Source: Capnocytophaga sputigena (GTDB lineage Bacteria > Bacteroidota > Bacteroidia > Flavobacteriales > Flavobacteriaceae). Taken from it: a DNA stretch of 64,000 nt. The notes below the pieces were generated by a model. The model saw nothing but the letters and a program-made list of their open reading frames with translations, made no database searches and was not told where the DNA came from. Made by a program: the position numbers and the translations under genes. The DNA lies in the NCBI RefSeq assembly GCF_900446695.1, contig NZ_UAVP01000003.1:682001-746000 (forward strand). The letters run 5' to 3'. This document shows positions 49,168-58,371 of this stretch, in pieces (within the stretch, counting starts at the first letter, position 1; the number at the start of each line of letters is the position of its first letter).

Positions 49168-50793
49168 TTATTTCAATTTAACGTTTGCCATTTTTGCTGC
49201 CATTATTACAGCGTTTTTAGCATTTACGATAGTTCCAGTTGTAGAAAGTTCACTAAAGTTCTTTTCTGGACGTTTTTTACCATCGCCTTTATCTTCACCT
49301 ACATATACACTCATATTCACTTTCACCCCTGAATCCATAATGATTTTCTTCACTTGAGCTGCTGTAAGGCTAGGGAAGTAAGAACGCAACAAGGCTGCTA
49401 CTCCTGCTACTTCGGGTGAAGCCATTGAAGTACCTTGTAAGAATTGGTATTTGCTTTCAGGAACAGTAGCGTAGATTTTTACCCCTGGAGCAAATACATC
49501 CACATTGCGTTTACCGTAGTTTGAAAATTCGGCTACTAAATTCTTATTGAACTGATAGTTGAGAGCTCCTACAGTAAGGAAATTATCAGAGATTTCTTTT
49601 TTGTTTACCTCGTCGTTAGGGTAAGTGTCTTTCACATCGATATCTTGAGAATCGTTACCTGCAGCGTTCACAATCAATACATCTTTAGAAGCTGCGTATT
49701 TGATAGCGTCGTACACCCACTCTTTGTGAGGAGAAAAACCTTTACCAAAGCTGGTGTTGATTACTTTAGCACCGTTGTCTACTGCATAGCGCAAAGCAAG
49801 AGCGATATCTTTGTCGTATTCATCGCCATCGGGAACGGCACGTACAGCCATAATCCACACGCTATTAGCAACTCCATCCATACCAATACCATTGTTGCGT
49901 TCAGCAGCGATGATTCCTGCTACGTGAGTACCGTGAAGGGCTTCTTTACTATCAGGACCTATTACGTTGTTGTTGCCGTAATATTTTTTAGAAAAGTCGT
50001 TTTCGTCGTCTTTCAAGATAGTTTTACGCGGACTGAAGTCTAAGCCCAAGTGGTATTTGAGTTTGGTATCGAAATAGTCTACGCCCTCTTTCAATTCTTT
50101 TTTAATTTCTTCATTGTCGTTAGCGCGAGCTAAAAGTTCTTTCATAAAGCCTACCATATCAGTAGTCATTGCGTCGTAAGATTTTCCTTTGGTAGCTTTT
50201 TCGATATCTTCGAGGGTATAAGTATCTTTACCTACGATTTTGCGTACAGCTTTATCGGCGAAATCAGCAGTTTCGATAAGTTGTTGATAGAAAGCCTTAT
50301 TGCGTTTTGCTTCAGAGGCTTCTTTTTCGTACTCTTCTTTAGCACGGGCATAATCAGGATTTTTAGTATCTTTAGTTTTGTAGATACGGGTCATTTCGGT
50401 ATTTTCTTGAGTGATATTACCGAGGAAGTTCCATCCGTGAATATCGTCTACATAGCCGTTTTTATCGTCATCTTTGCCGTTGTTAGGAATTTCGGCAGTG
50501 TTTGTCCAGATCACGTTTTTAAGATCTTCGTGATTGATATCTACACCAGAATCTACCACCCCTACGATGATTTTTTTAGGAGTAAGATTTTTTAGGAGGG
50601 CATAAGCCTCGTCTAAATTGATACCAGGGAAATTTTGTTTAAACCCTTGGTGAGGCCAACCTTTAAGAGCGTCGTCGCTGTATTTTTTTTCAGCAAAAGC
50701 GGAAGTAGGAGCTTTGTCTAACGCGCCTTTAGTAGTGCCGCAACTCGCTAATAGCAAAGCTGCTGAAGTAGCTAAAATAAATGATTTTTTCAT
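49168..50793 (-). CDS. subtilisin-like (S8) serine protease lipoprotein
   Basis: 541 residues. Lipobox LLASC then GTTKG, without the Lys-Asp-Asp export signal, so it probably faces the periplasm. Catalytic residues: Asp in VGVVDSGVDINHED (about residue 80), His in HGTHVAGIIAAERN (about 287), Ser in LQGTSMASPEVAG (about 447); oxyanion Asn in VNAAGNDSQ. About 200 residues lie between Asp and His, far more than in typical subtilisins, holding a helical insertion (residues about 130-260). Single-gene unit. Confidence 0.93.
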   Translation of the reverse strand: MKKSFILATSAALLLASCGTTKGALDKAPTSAFAEKKYSDDALKGWPHQGFKQNFPGINLDEAYALLKNLTPKKIIVGVVDSGVDINHEDLKNVIWTNTAEIPNNGKDDDKNGYVDDIHGWNFLGNITQENTEMTRIYKTKDTKNPDYARAKEEYEKEASEAKRNKAFYQQLIETADFADKAVRKIVGKDTYTLEDIEKATKGKSYDAMTTDMVGFMKELLARANDNEEIKKELKEGVDYFDTKLKYHLGLDFSPRKTILKDDENDFSKKYYGNNNVIGPDSKEALHGTHVAGIIAAERNNGIGMDGVANSVWIMAVRAVPDGDEYDKDIALALRYAVDNGAKVINTSFGKGFSPHKEWVYDAIKYAASKDVLIVNAAGNDSQDIDVKDTYPNDEVNKKEISDNFLTVGALNYQFNKNLVAEFSNYGKRNVDVFAPGVKIYATVPESKYQFLQGTSMASPEVAGVAALLRSYFPSLTAAQVKKIIMDSGVKVNMSVYVGEDKGDGKKRPEKNFSELSTTGTIVNAKNAVIMAAKMANVKLK

Positions 50794-50837
50794 TCTTTGT
50801 TAATTATGATTTTTTTGAGTTATATGAAAAACTTTTG

Positions 50838-50867
50838 CAAAGGTATAAATAAATAGCAAATGAGCAA
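50838..50867 (-). promoter_or_regulatory. promoter of the S8 protease gene
   Basis: Minus strand -33 TTG (50867-50865), 19 bases, -7 TACCTTTG (50845-50838). Confidence 0.75.
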
Positions 50868-50896
50868 AACTTATTTTGTGCTAAAGACTTAAAAGT

Positions 50897-50926
50897 TTGT
50901 TAATTTCTAAAATAGTCGTACATTTG
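50897..50926 (+). promoter_or_regulatory. promoter of the AmpG-like transporter gene
   Basis: -33 TTG (50897-50899), 19 bases, -7 TACATTTG (50919-50926). Divergent from the protease promoter with the two -33 sites 29 bases apart. Confidence 0.75.
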
Positions 50927-50975
50927 TCGGATTTTTTTAACAAACACATAAAAACAATATTAAACAACAACTGTT

Positions 50976-52244
50976 ATGAAAAAGAAAAATCCTATTACTT
51001 GGGTGCCTACCACCTATTTTGCTATGGGGTTACCCTTTGTGATGTTATCTTTAGTATCTCCTATCATTTTCAAAGATTTAGGTGTACCCAATGAAACGAT
51101 TGCTTTTTGGACTTCCTTATTAATTCTTCCGTGGTCGCTTAAGCCTATCATCAGTGTGATAATGGAACTCTACGGCACTAAAAAACAATATATTGTAATT
51201 ACTGAAATCGTATCGGCAGTAGTTTTTGGTTGTATTGTTTTCTCATTGCCTTTGCCTAACTTTTTCAATATGTGTTTGGCGCTGATGGGACTTATCGCAC
51301 TAAGTGGTTCTACTCACGATATTGCAGGCGATGGGATGTATATGGAACAATTAGATCCTGCTACCCAAAGCTTTTATTCAGGCTGGCAAGGAGCTTTTTA
51401 CAACTTAGCCAAAGTACTCGCTAATGGCGGACTCATCTTCTTAGCGGGCTGGTTAGTAAACTCTCAAGGAATGAGCATTGTAGCCTCTTGGCAGTTGATT
51501 CTGAGCATTTGTGCAGCTATACTCGGTTTAGTAGGTTTATATCACTTCTACGCGCTTCCAAAAGACATAAAACCACAAAAAGAAGGTAGTTTTAGTGAAA
51601 AATCGGAGGAGTTATGGCGTATTTTTGCCGATTTCTTCCAAAAAAAACATATTCTCTTCTATCTTTTCTTCATTTTCTTATATCGTTTTGCCGAAGGTTT
51701 GGCAATGAAAATAGCTCCATTATTCCTCAAAGATGAGCTATCAATAGGAGGTTTAGGACTCAGCAACGAACAATACGGATTAGTGTATGGTACAGCAGGT
51801 ACTGTAGCCTTCATTTTAGGCTCTATTGTAGCAGGATATTTTGTATCGAAAGTGGGGCTTAAAAAGGCTTTGTTCACTTTGGCGTGTGCTTTCAATATTC
51901 CGTTTGTAGTCTATTTGCTTTTTGCTTATTTTCAACCTACCCACTTACCTACTATCGCTATGGGAATTGTAGGCGAATACTTCGGTTACGGATTTGGTTT
52001 TGTAGGTCTTACCCTCTTTATGATGCAACAAATAGCCCCTGGTAAATACCAAATGGCACACTACGCTTTTGCCAATAGTTTGATGAACTTAGGGGTAATG
52101 ATTCCAGGTATGATTAGCGGTTTCTTAAGCACCTACTTAGGATATCAACATTTCTTCTTGTTAGTAATGATTTGCACTATCCCAGCTCTTTATATGACGT
52201 GGAAAGTGCCATTCACTTACGACAACTACAAAAAAGAAAAGTAA
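50976..52244 (+). CDS. AmpG-like MFS transporter
   Basis: 422 residues, about 12 membrane segments. The N-terminus (WVPTTYFAMGLPFVMLSLVSPII) and HDIAGDGMYMEQLD region resemble AmpG/SLC33-like carriers that move muropeptides or amino sugars across the inner membrane. The exact substrate is inferred. Its stop overlaps the start of the CYTH gene (TAATG), so the two are coupled. Confidence 0.85.
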   Translation: MKKKNPITWVPTTYFAMGLPFVMLSLVSPIIFKDLGVPNETIAFWTSLLILPWSLKPIISVIMELYGTKKQYIVITEIVSAVVFGCIVFSLPLPNFFNMCLALMGLIALSGSTHDIAGDGMYMEQLDPATQSFYSGWQGAFYNLAKVLANGGLIFLAGWLVNSQGMSIVASWQLILSICAAILGLVGLYHFYALPKDIKPQKEGSFSEKSEELWRIFADFFQKKHILFYLFFIFLYRFAEGLAMKIAPLFLKDELSIGGLGLSNEQYGLVYGTAGTVAFILGSIVAGYFVSKVGLKKALFTLACAFNIPFVVYLLFAYFQPTHLPTIAMGIVGEYFGYGFGFVGLTLFMMQQIAPGKYQMAHYAFANSLMNLGVMIPGMISGFLSTYLGYQHFFLLVMICTIPALYMTWKVPFTYDNYKKEK

Positions 52245-52735
52245 TGTTACAAGAAATAGAACGCAAATTCAAGGTAAAAAGCAACACTTATAAAGCACTC
52301 TCTACTAAGGCTATACGCATTACACAAGGCTATTTGAGCTTTGTGCCAGAGCGCACAGTGAGAGTGCGCATAAAAGGCAACGAAGCATTTCTCACTATAA
52401 AGGGCAGTAGCAACGAGAGCGGCACCACGCGTTTTGAGTGGGAGAAAGCCATTACAGTAGCCGATGCTGAGCAATTATTAGCTCTTTGTGAAAAAGGAGT
52501 AATTGACAAAACGCGTTACCTCGTGCCTTGTGGCGAGTTGTGTTTTGAGGTAGATGAGTTCTACGGCGACAATGAAGGATTAGTGATTGCCGAGATAGAA
52601 TTACCCTCTGAAAACACCCCTTTTGAGCGTCCCGAATGGTTAGGCGAGGAAGTAACCAATGAGACACGTTACTACAATGCTATGCTCAGCAAAAATCCCT
52701 ATAGAAATTGGCAAACTGAAATAATTGAGAATTGA
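52244..52735 (+). CDS. CYTH domain protein
   Basis: 163 residues from ATG 52244 (MLQEIERKFKVKS), which overlaps the previous stop by one base. ExExK (EIERKFKV) opens the tunnel fold; TVRVRIKGNEAFLTIKG, RFEWEKAI, KTRYLVPCGELCFEVDEFYGDNEGLVIAEIEL supply further charged pairs. CYTH proteins hydrolyse inorganic triphosphate or related compounds; the small EIERKF type is close to simplified bacterial triphosphatases. The frame can be extended to 52172 but only inside the transporter gene. Confidence 0.92.
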   Translation: MLQEIERKFKVKSNTYKALSTKAIRITQGYLSFVPERTVRVRIKGNEAFLTIKGSSNESGTTRFEWEKAITVADAEQLLALCEKGVIDKTRYLVPCGELCFEVDEFYGDNEGLVIAEIELPSENTPFERPEWLGEEVTNETRYYNAMLSKNPYRNWQTEIIEN

Positions 52736-52738
52736 TAA

Positions 52739-52768
52739 TTGTTAATTGTCAATTAATTACTACCTTTG
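52739..52768 (+). promoter_or_regulatory. valS promoter
   Basis: -33 TTG (52739-52741), 19 bases, -7 TACCTTTG (52761-52768). It sits in AT-rich palindromic repeats just after the CYTH stop and rules out the longer valS frame from 52766. Confidence 0.78.
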
Positions 52769-52792
52769 CGCCTTAAAATTGACTCATTAAGT

Positions 52793-55426
52793 ATGACAGA
52801 ACCTAAAAAATACAATCCTACAGAATTAGAAGAAAAATGGTATGCCTATTGGCTTGCCCACAACTATTTTCACTCAACCCCCGATGAGCGTACCCCCTAT
52901 ACCATTGTGATTCCGCCCCCTAACGTTACAGGGGTGCTCCATATGGGACACATGCTCAACAATACCATTCAGGATGTACTTATCCGCCGTGCACGCCTCA
53001 AAGGCTTCAACGCTTGCTGGGTACCAGGTACTGACCACGCTTCTATTGCAACAGAAGCCAAAGTGGTGGCAAAACTCAAAGAACAAGGCATTAAAAAATC
53101 CGACCTCACTCGTGAGGAGTTCCTCGTACACGCGTGGGAATGGACGCACCAATACGGTGGGGTGATTCTCGAACAGCTCAAAAAATTGGGTTGCTCTTGC
53201 GATTGGGAGCGCACTAAATTCACTATGGACGAGGAGCTTTCGGCTTCGGTTATCAAAGTGTTTGTAGATTTGTACAACAAAGGACAAATATACCGCGGTC
53301 ACCGTATGGTAAACTGGGATCCAGAGGCTAAAACTACCCTTTCTGACGAGGAGGTAATTTACGAAGAGCGTCAAGGATTTTTATATCATTTAAAATATCA
53401 AATTGAAGGGACAAATGAGTACCTTGTGATTGCTACAACGCGACCTGAAACGATTTTTGGCGATACAGCTATCTGTATCAACCCTAACGATCAGCGTTGG
53501 CAACACCTCAAAGGCAAAAAAGCAATTGTGCCTATCTGCAACCGCGTGATTCCGATTATCGAAGATGAGTATGTAGATATGGAATTTGGTACAGGTTGCC
53601 TGAAAGTAACCCCTGCCCACGACCCTAACGACAAGGTGTTGGGCGACAAACATCAGTTAGAAGTCATTGATATTTTCAATGATGATGCAACCCTTAATCA
53701 CTACGGTTTGCACTATGCTGGCAAAGACCGCTTTGTAGTGCGCAAGGAGATAGTAGCCGAATTAGAAGAAAAAGACTTACTTGCTAAAAAAGAGACTTAT
53801 ACTAACAAAGTGGGGACATCCGAGCGTACCAAAGCCGTGATAGAACCTCGCCTTTCCGACCAGTGGTTCCTCAAAATGGACACCCTTATCCAGCCAGCTA
53901 TCAAGGCGGTATTGGAAGACGAAAGCATCAAACTATATCCTAAAAAGTTCGAGAATACTTATCGCCATTGGGTAGAGAACGTACGCGATTGGAATATCTC
54001 ACGCCAATTGTGGTGGGGACAACAAATTCCTGCTTACTACTACGGCGAGGACAAAGACCAATTTGTAGTAGCCGAAACTAAGGCAGAAGCCCTCGCTTTG
54101 GCTAAAGAAAAGAGTGGCAATGCTCATCTTACTGAAGCCGATTTGCGACAAGATGAAGACGCCCTCGATACTTGGTTCTCGTCTTGGTTATGGCCAATGA
54201 GCGTGTTCAACGGTATTTTAGAGCCTAATAATCCTGAAATTGAATATTATTACCCTACCAACGATTTGGTAACGGGACCTGATATCCTTTTCTTCTGGGT
54301 AACCCGAATGATAGTAGCAGGTTATGAATACAAAGGTGAGCGTCCGTTTAGCAATGTATATCTCACTGGATTGGTGCGCGATAAGCAGCGCCGCAAGATG
54401 TCTAAATCCTTAGGTAACTCACCCGATGCCCTCAAACTCATCGCCGATTACGGTGCTGATGGCGTGCGCGTGGGACTCTTGCTCTCATCGGCAGCAGGTA
54501 ATGACTTGCTATTTGACGAAGCCCTTTGTCAGCAAGGAAAAGGATTTGGCAACAAATTGTGGAATGCTTTTCAATTGGTAAAAGGATGGCAGGTAGATAC
54601 AGTAGAGCAACCTGCAGCCGCTCAACTCGCTTTGCAATGGTTTGAAGCGAAGTTCAACGCGGTACTCACCGAAGTAGAAGACCATTTTGAGAAATACCGC
54701 ATCTCCGATGCTCTAATGGCAATCTATAAACTCACTTGGGACGACTTCTGTGCGTGGCTTTTGGAAATGGTAAAACCCGAATACGGCAAACCAATGGACA
54801 AAGCGACTTACGAGGGCGTGGTAGCCGCTTTTGAGAATTTACTAAAACTCCTCCACCCCTTTATGCCATTCCTTACTGAGGAAATATGGCAAAGTTTAGT
54901 ACCTCGTACCCCTGAACAAGCCCTTATCGTGGCTACCTACCCCACCGTACAGCCGTACGACGAAAAACTATTGGCAGAATTCGAATTTGCTGCCGAAGTG
55001 ATCGCAGGTATCCGCACGGTGCGCAAAGAAAAGAATATACCTTTCAAAACACCACTAAGCCTTTCAGTATTAAACAAAGAACAAGCGAGCAACCGTTTTG
55101 ATGTGGTGATTTCTAAAATGGGTGGGCTTGAAGCTATTACCGAAGTAAGTACAGCCATAGAAGGCGCAATGTCTTTCCGCGTAAAAGCTAATGAGTACTT
55201 TATCCCAATGGAAGGTGCGGTGAATGTAGAAGAGGAACTCAAAAAACTACAAGAGGAACTCACCTATACACAAGGCTTTTTAGCATCAGTGCGCAAGAAA
55301 CTTTCTAATGAGAAGTTTGTAAACTCAGCGCCTGCTCAAGTAGTAGAGAACGAGCGCAAAAAAGAAGCTGATGCGTTAGCGAAAATTGAAACACTTGAAA
55401 AAGCGATAAAAGCAATTAACAATTGA
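52793..55426 (+). CDS. valS: valyl-tRNA synthetase
   Basis: 877 residues from ATG 52793 ([16 protein letters not shown]). HIGH motif as [11 protein letters not shown], editing domain ([27 protein letters not shown]), KMSKS as [12 protein letters not shown], anticodon domain and a C-terminal coiled coil ([18 protein letters not shown] to [11 protein letters not shown]). Complete. dapD follows after 11 bases. Confidence 0.97.
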   Translation: MTEPKKYNPTELEEKWYAYWLAHNYFHSTPDERTPYTIVIPPPNVTGVLHMGHMLNNTIQDVLIRRARLKGFNACWVPGTDHASIATEAKVVAKLKEQGIKKSDLTREEFLVHAWEWTHQYGGVILEQLKKLGCSCDWERTKFTMDEELSASVIKVFVDLYNKGQIYRGHRMVNWDPEAKTTLSDEEVIYEERQGFLYHLKYQIEGTNEYLVIATTRPETIFGDTAICINPNDQRWQHLKGKKAIVPICNRVIPIIEDEYVDMEFGTGCLKVTPAHDPNDKVLGDKHQLEVIDIFNDDATLNHYGLHYAGKDRFVVRKEIVAELEEKDLLAKKETYTNKVGTSERTKAVIEPRLSDQWFLKMDTLIQPAIKAVLEDESIKLYPKKFENTYRHWVENVRDWNISRQLWWGQQIPAYYYGEDKDQFVVAETKAEALALAKEKSGNAHLTEADLRQDEDALDTWFSSWLWPMSVFNGILEPNNPEIEYYYPTNDLVTGPDILFFWVTRMIVAGYEYKGERPFSNVYLTGLVRDKQRRKMSKSLGNSPDALKLIADYGADGVRVGLLLSSAAGNDLLFDEALCQQGKGFGNKLWNAFQLVKGWQVDTVEQPAAAQLALQWFEAKFNAVLTEVEDHFEKYRISDALMAIYKLTWDDFCAWLLEMVKPEYGKPMDKATYEGVVAAFENLLKLLHPFMPFLTEEIWQSLVPRTPEQALIVATYPTVQPYDEKLLAEFEFAAEVIAGIRTVRKEKNIPFKTPLSLSVLNKEQASNRFDVVISKMGGLEAITEVSTAIEGAMSFRVKANEYFIPMEGAVNVEEELKKLQEELTYTQGFLASVRKKLSNEKFVNSAPAQVVENERKKEADALAKIETLEKAIKAINN

Positions 55427-55437
55427 TAATTAGATAA

Positions 55438-56253
55438 ATGGAACACTTAAAACAAATGATAGATGAGGCGTGGGAGAATCGCTCTCTGCTTCGTGAGGAA
55501 ATTGTACAACAGACTATCCGTGAGGTCATTCACCTCTTGGATTTAGGTCAGTTGCGAGTGGCAGAGCCTACTGCCGATGGCTGGAAAGTAAACGAATGGG
55601 TGAAAAAAGCTGTTGTGCTTTACTTCCCTATCCAAAATATGAAACCCGTAGAGGTGGGTATCTTTGAGTTTCACGATAAGATTCCGCTCAAACACAACTA
55701 CGATGAGAAAGGAGTGCGCGTAGTACCTCCTGCTGTAGCACGTCGTGGTGCTTTTATTGCCAAAGGAGCGATACTAATGCCCAGCTATGTGAATATAGGG
55801 GCGTATGTAGATGAAGGTACAATGGTAGATACGTGGGCTACTGTGGGTAGTTGCGCTCAGATAGGCAAACACGTGCACCTGAGTGGTGGTGTAGGTGTAG
55901 GGGGGGTATTAGAACCCTTGCAAGCAGCTCCTGTGATAGTAGAAGACGGAGCTTTTATCGGGTCGCGTTGTATCTTGGTAGAAGGTGTGCACGTAGGCAA
56001 AGAAGCGGTGCTTGGTGCTAATGTAGTGCTTACAGCCTCTACTAAAATCATTGATGTAACGGGCAGTGAACCTAAAGAATTGAAAGGCTATGTACCTGAG
56101 CGCTCAGTAGTGATCCCTGGTAGTTATACCAAGCACTTCCCTGCGGGTGATTACCAAGTGCCTTGTGCTCTTATCATCGGGCAGCGCAAAGCCTCAACCG
56201 ATAAGAAAACTTCACTAAACGATGCTCTAAGAGAGTATGGAGTTTCTGTTTAG
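55438..56253 (+). CDS. dapD: tetrahydrodipicolinate N-succinyltransferase
   Basis: 271 residues, trimeric left-handed beta-helix enzyme of the lysine/diaminopimelate pathway. Hexapeptide repeats begin near residue 100 (ARRGAFIAKGAILMPSYVNIG), continue with DTWATVGSCAQIGKHVHLSGG and IVEDGAFIGSRCILVEGVHV, and end with VIPGSYTKHFPAG. Full length. It is co-transcribed with valS and ends at a terminator. Confidence 0.97.
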   Translation: MEHLKQMIDEAWENRSLLREEIVQQTIREVIHLLDLGQLRVAEPTADGWKVNEWVKKAVVLYFPIQNMKPVEVGIFEFHDKIPLKHNYDEKGVRVVPPAVARRGAFIAKGAILMPSYVNIGAYVDEGTMVDTWATVGSCAQIGKHVHLSGGVGVGGVLEPLQAAPVIVEDGAFIGSRCILVEGVHVGKEAVLGANVVLTASTKIIDVTGSEPKELKGYVPERSVVIPGSYTKHFPAGDYQVPCALIIGQRKASTDKKTSLNDALREYGVSV

Positions 56254-56272
56254 GTAACAGATAACAGGTAAC

Positions 56273-56312
56273 AAAAAAGCTGTCTAACATTTCTTTATTA
56301 GACAGCTTTTTT
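56273..56312. terminator. bidirectional terminator after dapD
   Basis: Stem AAAAAAGCTGTCTAA / TTAGACAGCTTTTTT with a 10-base loop, between dapD and the converging toxin gene. Third member of the AGCTGYC terminator set. Confidence 0.9.
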
Positions 56313-56315
56313 GTT

Positions 56316-56606
56316 CTATAAAGGTCTTTGTTTAGTACTTCTAAAATAGTGTATTTCTATTCTATTTTTATCTTCTATAACTTTATAGTAAATTACAAAC
56401 CTATTATCTAAAAAGTTTCTTCGATACATTCCTAAATGCTCACTATATTTTGCTAAGAAGTAAGGATTTTTTGCTATTTCTTTTTGTAAAACTTCTACTG
56501 CTTTCATTATTTTTTCAGAATAGGTATAACTCCCATTATGTTTATACCAATAAGTAAGGGTGTTATAATAATCTTCTTCAGCGTCGTAAATCCATTTTAT
56601 TTCCAT
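56316..56606 (-). CDS. ParE/RelE family toxin
   Basis: 96 residues. MEIKWIYDAEEDYYNTLTYW, AVEVLQKEIAKNPYF, and RRNFLDNRFVIYYKV followed by IEIHYFRSTKQRP fit the ParE/RelE fold. It overlaps the upstream antitoxin gene by 10 bases, the usual coupled arrangement. Target (gyrase versus ribosomal mRNA) not readable from sequence; IEIHYFRSTKQRP resembles the ParE type. Confidence 0.88.
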   Translation of the reverse strand: MEIKWIYDAEEDYYNTLTYWYKHNGSYTYSEKIMKAVEVLQKEIAKNPYFLAKYSEHLGMYRRNFLDNRFVIYYKVIEDKNRIEIHYFRSTKQRPL

Positions 56607-56803
56607 TGGTTGATCATCTGTTGGGCTTTTCTATGTACTTCTGAACTATCAGTAAACATTCCTAATTGTGATTGTTTTTCAGCTATAGCTAATTTACGTA
56701 GGTCTTCGGCTGTTAGCTCATAATAGAAATCTTCTTCATTTTCAACTAATTGACAAGGTTGAAAATCTGTATTTTCTTCTAAAGGTATGACATTTGTTTG
56801 CAT
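56597..56803 (-). CDS. antitoxin of the ParE/RelE pair
   Basis: 68 residues. C-terminal half (LRKLAIAEKQSQLGMFTDSSEVHRKAQQMINQWK) is helical and probably wraps the toxin; the N-terminal half is acidic. No classical DNA-binding domain is obvious. It precedes the toxin and overlaps it by 10 bases. Promoter at 56822-56852. Confidence 0.82.
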   Translation of the reverse strand: MQTNVIPLEENTDFQPCQLVENEEDFYYELTAEDLRKLAIAEKQSQLGMFTDSSEVHRKAQQMINQWK

Positions 56804-56821
56804 AACATTTCTATTTTTTTA

Positions 56822-56852
56822 CAAAGGTATGATATTATTTTTTAAGCTACAA
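56822..56852 (-). promoter_or_regulatory. toxin-antitoxin promoter
   Basis: Minus strand -33 TTG-type box (56852-56850), 20 bases, -7 TACCTTTG (56829-56822). Confidence 0.65.
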
Positions 56853-56865
56853 AAAGATTTTCAAA

Positions 56866-57879
56866 TTACGCTTGTAACATTATAATCAGTTCTTTGCGAA
56901 GGTCGGCTTCGGAGAGGTTATTGGTGGCTCCTAAGCCTTTGCTTTTTAGGTCGATTTGGCGCAGCGTAGCAATGATAGCACTCACGCGCTTCATTGGGTA
57001 GTGTTGTGCCCCTGAACGCAGGTCTTTGATAGCAAAAACAGGCACTTTTAAGGTTGCCATTACGTTCTTATCAGTTTGGTCGGTAAGACCGTGGAAAGCC
57101 AAAAGTTGTTGAAAATAACCATAAAGCACGGTAAGCGTCATTACCAAGGGATTATCCTTAGGATTATCAGCGAAGTGTTTGAGGATACGCGCTATCTTAT
57201 AGGCATCGTTTGCAGCAATAGCACTCTTGAGTTCAAAGTTGTTAAACTCCTTGCTAATACCTATATTTTTCTCTATAATTTCGGGGGTTACTTCAGTATT
57301 TTCAGGAACGATAAGGGCTAATTTATTCACCTCATTTTGTATCCTACTCAGGTCGGTACCTAAGAAATCTACTAACATTTGTATGGCTTTAGGCTGAATG
57401 CTGAGGTGTTTTTTCTTCAATACATCGGGTAACCAAGCGACTACTTGGTTTTCATAAAGTTTTTTGCTTTCAAGTAATACGCAATCTTTGTTCTTTTGTA
57501 AGGTTTTCAGCAGTTTCTTGCGTGCGTCTAACTTCTCGTATTTATAACAGAATACCAAAACCGTTGTAGGGGTAGGGTTCTCTACATAAGGCACTAATTG
57601 GTCGATAGTAGCTCTGAGGTTTTGGGCTTCTTTAACGATAATCACTTGGCGGTCGCTCATCATTGGGAAACGGCGCGCATAATCGATAATCGCAGGCACT
57701 GTTACATCTTGACCGTAGAGCACAATTTGGTCGAAACCCTTTTGGTCTTCTTGCAGCACGTGATCTTCAATGTAATCGGATACTATATCTATGAAATAAG
57801 GTTCTTCGCCCATCAGAAAATAGATAGGAGCGATAATGCCTTTTTTTATGTTGCCTACAATAGTTTTTACTTCATTCAT
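56866..57879 (-). CDS. holA: DNA polymerase III subunit delta
   Basis: 337 residues from ATG 57879 (MNEVKTIVGNIKKG). Clamp-loader delta subunit: PIYFLMGEEPYFIDIV, FPMMSDRQVIIVKEAQ, LVFCYKYEKLDARKKLLKTL, FLGTDLSRIQNEVNKLAL and C-terminal collar domain. Full length. The -7 box TATTTTTG (57891-57884) is only a few bases before the ATG, so the transcript would have almost no leader. Divergent from the HsdR-N-like gene. Confidence 0.94.
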   Translation of the reverse strand: MNEVKTIVGNIKKGIIAPIYFLMGEEPYFIDIVSDYIEDHVLQEDQKGFDQIVLYGQDVTVPAIIDYARRFPMMSDRQVIIVKEAQNLRATIDQLVPYVENPTPTTVLVFCYKYEKLDARKKLLKTLQKNKDCVLLESKKLYENQVVAWLPDVLKKKHLSIQPKAIQMLVDFLGTDLSRIQNEVNKLALIVPENTEVTPEIIEKNIGISKEFNNFELKSAIAANDAYKIARILKHFADNPKDNPLVMTLTVLYGYFQQLLAFHGLTDQTDKNVMATLKVPVFAIKDLRSGAQHYPMKRVSAIIATLRQIDLKSKGLGATNNLSEADLRKELIIMLQA

Positions 57880-57903
57880 AGTGCAAAAATACAAAAAATA
57901 TTC

Positions 57904-57911
57904 TACTTTTG
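57904..57911 (+). promoter_or_regulatory. -7 element of the HsdR-N-like gene
   Basis: TACTTTTG four bases before ATG 57916, implying a leaderless or nearly leaderless mRNA. No TTG at the expected -33. Confidence 0.45.
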
Positions 57912-57915
57912 CAGT

Positions 57916-58371
57916 ATGGAACTATTAAATTTCAAAAACTACCCCTTTCGCACTAAAGTAGCCGATGAAAAACTGTGGATATTTGATGTGATTCGTCGGA
58001 AATACGTGGTGTTACAGCCTGAAGAATGGGTACGCCAACACGTGGTGCATTTTCTCATTGAGGAGAAAGGTTACCCTAAATCGCTTATCAATGTGGAGAA
58101 AAAGCTCTCTATCAATGGGCTCACCAAGCGTTACGATGTGGTAGTATATGCTAAAATAGGAACGGTGCTCTTAGCGGTGGAATGCAAAGCTCCGAATGTG
58201 CCTATTACCCAACATACTTTCGACCAAATTGCGCGCTATAACCTTAGCTTAAACGCTCAATATCTAATGGTTACCAATGGCATTACTCATTACTATTGCC
58301 AAATGGACTACCAGCACAGTCAGTATCATTTTTTAAAAGAACTCCCTCATTACAACGACCTCTCACAATGA
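57916..58371 (+). CDS. HsdR N-terminal-like nuclease-fold protein
   Basis: 151 residues from ATG 57916. It matches the stand-alone HsdR_N-type protein common in Bacteroidetes: VRQHVVHFLIEEKGYPKSLI, KRYDVVVYA, VLLAVECKAPNVPITQHTF, LMVTNGITHYYC. The RYDVVVYA Asp and ECK form a PD-(D/E)xK core. It is far too small for a restriction subunit and no hsdM or hsdS is near, so its role is unknown. The stop overlaps the glycosyltransferase start (ATGA). Confidence 0.88.
   Translation: MELLNFKNYPFRTKVADEKLWIFDVIRRKYVVLQPEEWVRQHVVHFLIEEKGYPKSLINVEKKLSINGLTKRYDVVVYAKIGTVLLAVECKAPNVPITQHTFDQIARYNLSLNAQYLMVTNGITHYYCQMDYQHSQYHFLKELPHYNDLSQ

Noticed and set aside
52172-52243. Extension of the CYTH protein into the transporter gene
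   Set aside because: The ExExK motif normally lies at the very N-terminus, which ATG 52244 gives.
57598-57915. Long upstream extension of the HsdR-N-like protein
   Set aside because: It is antisense to holA; the family start MELLNFKNYPF is at 57916.
57916-58371. Type I restriction enzyme subunit
   Set aside because: Only 151 residues, no helicase, methylase or specificity genes nearby.
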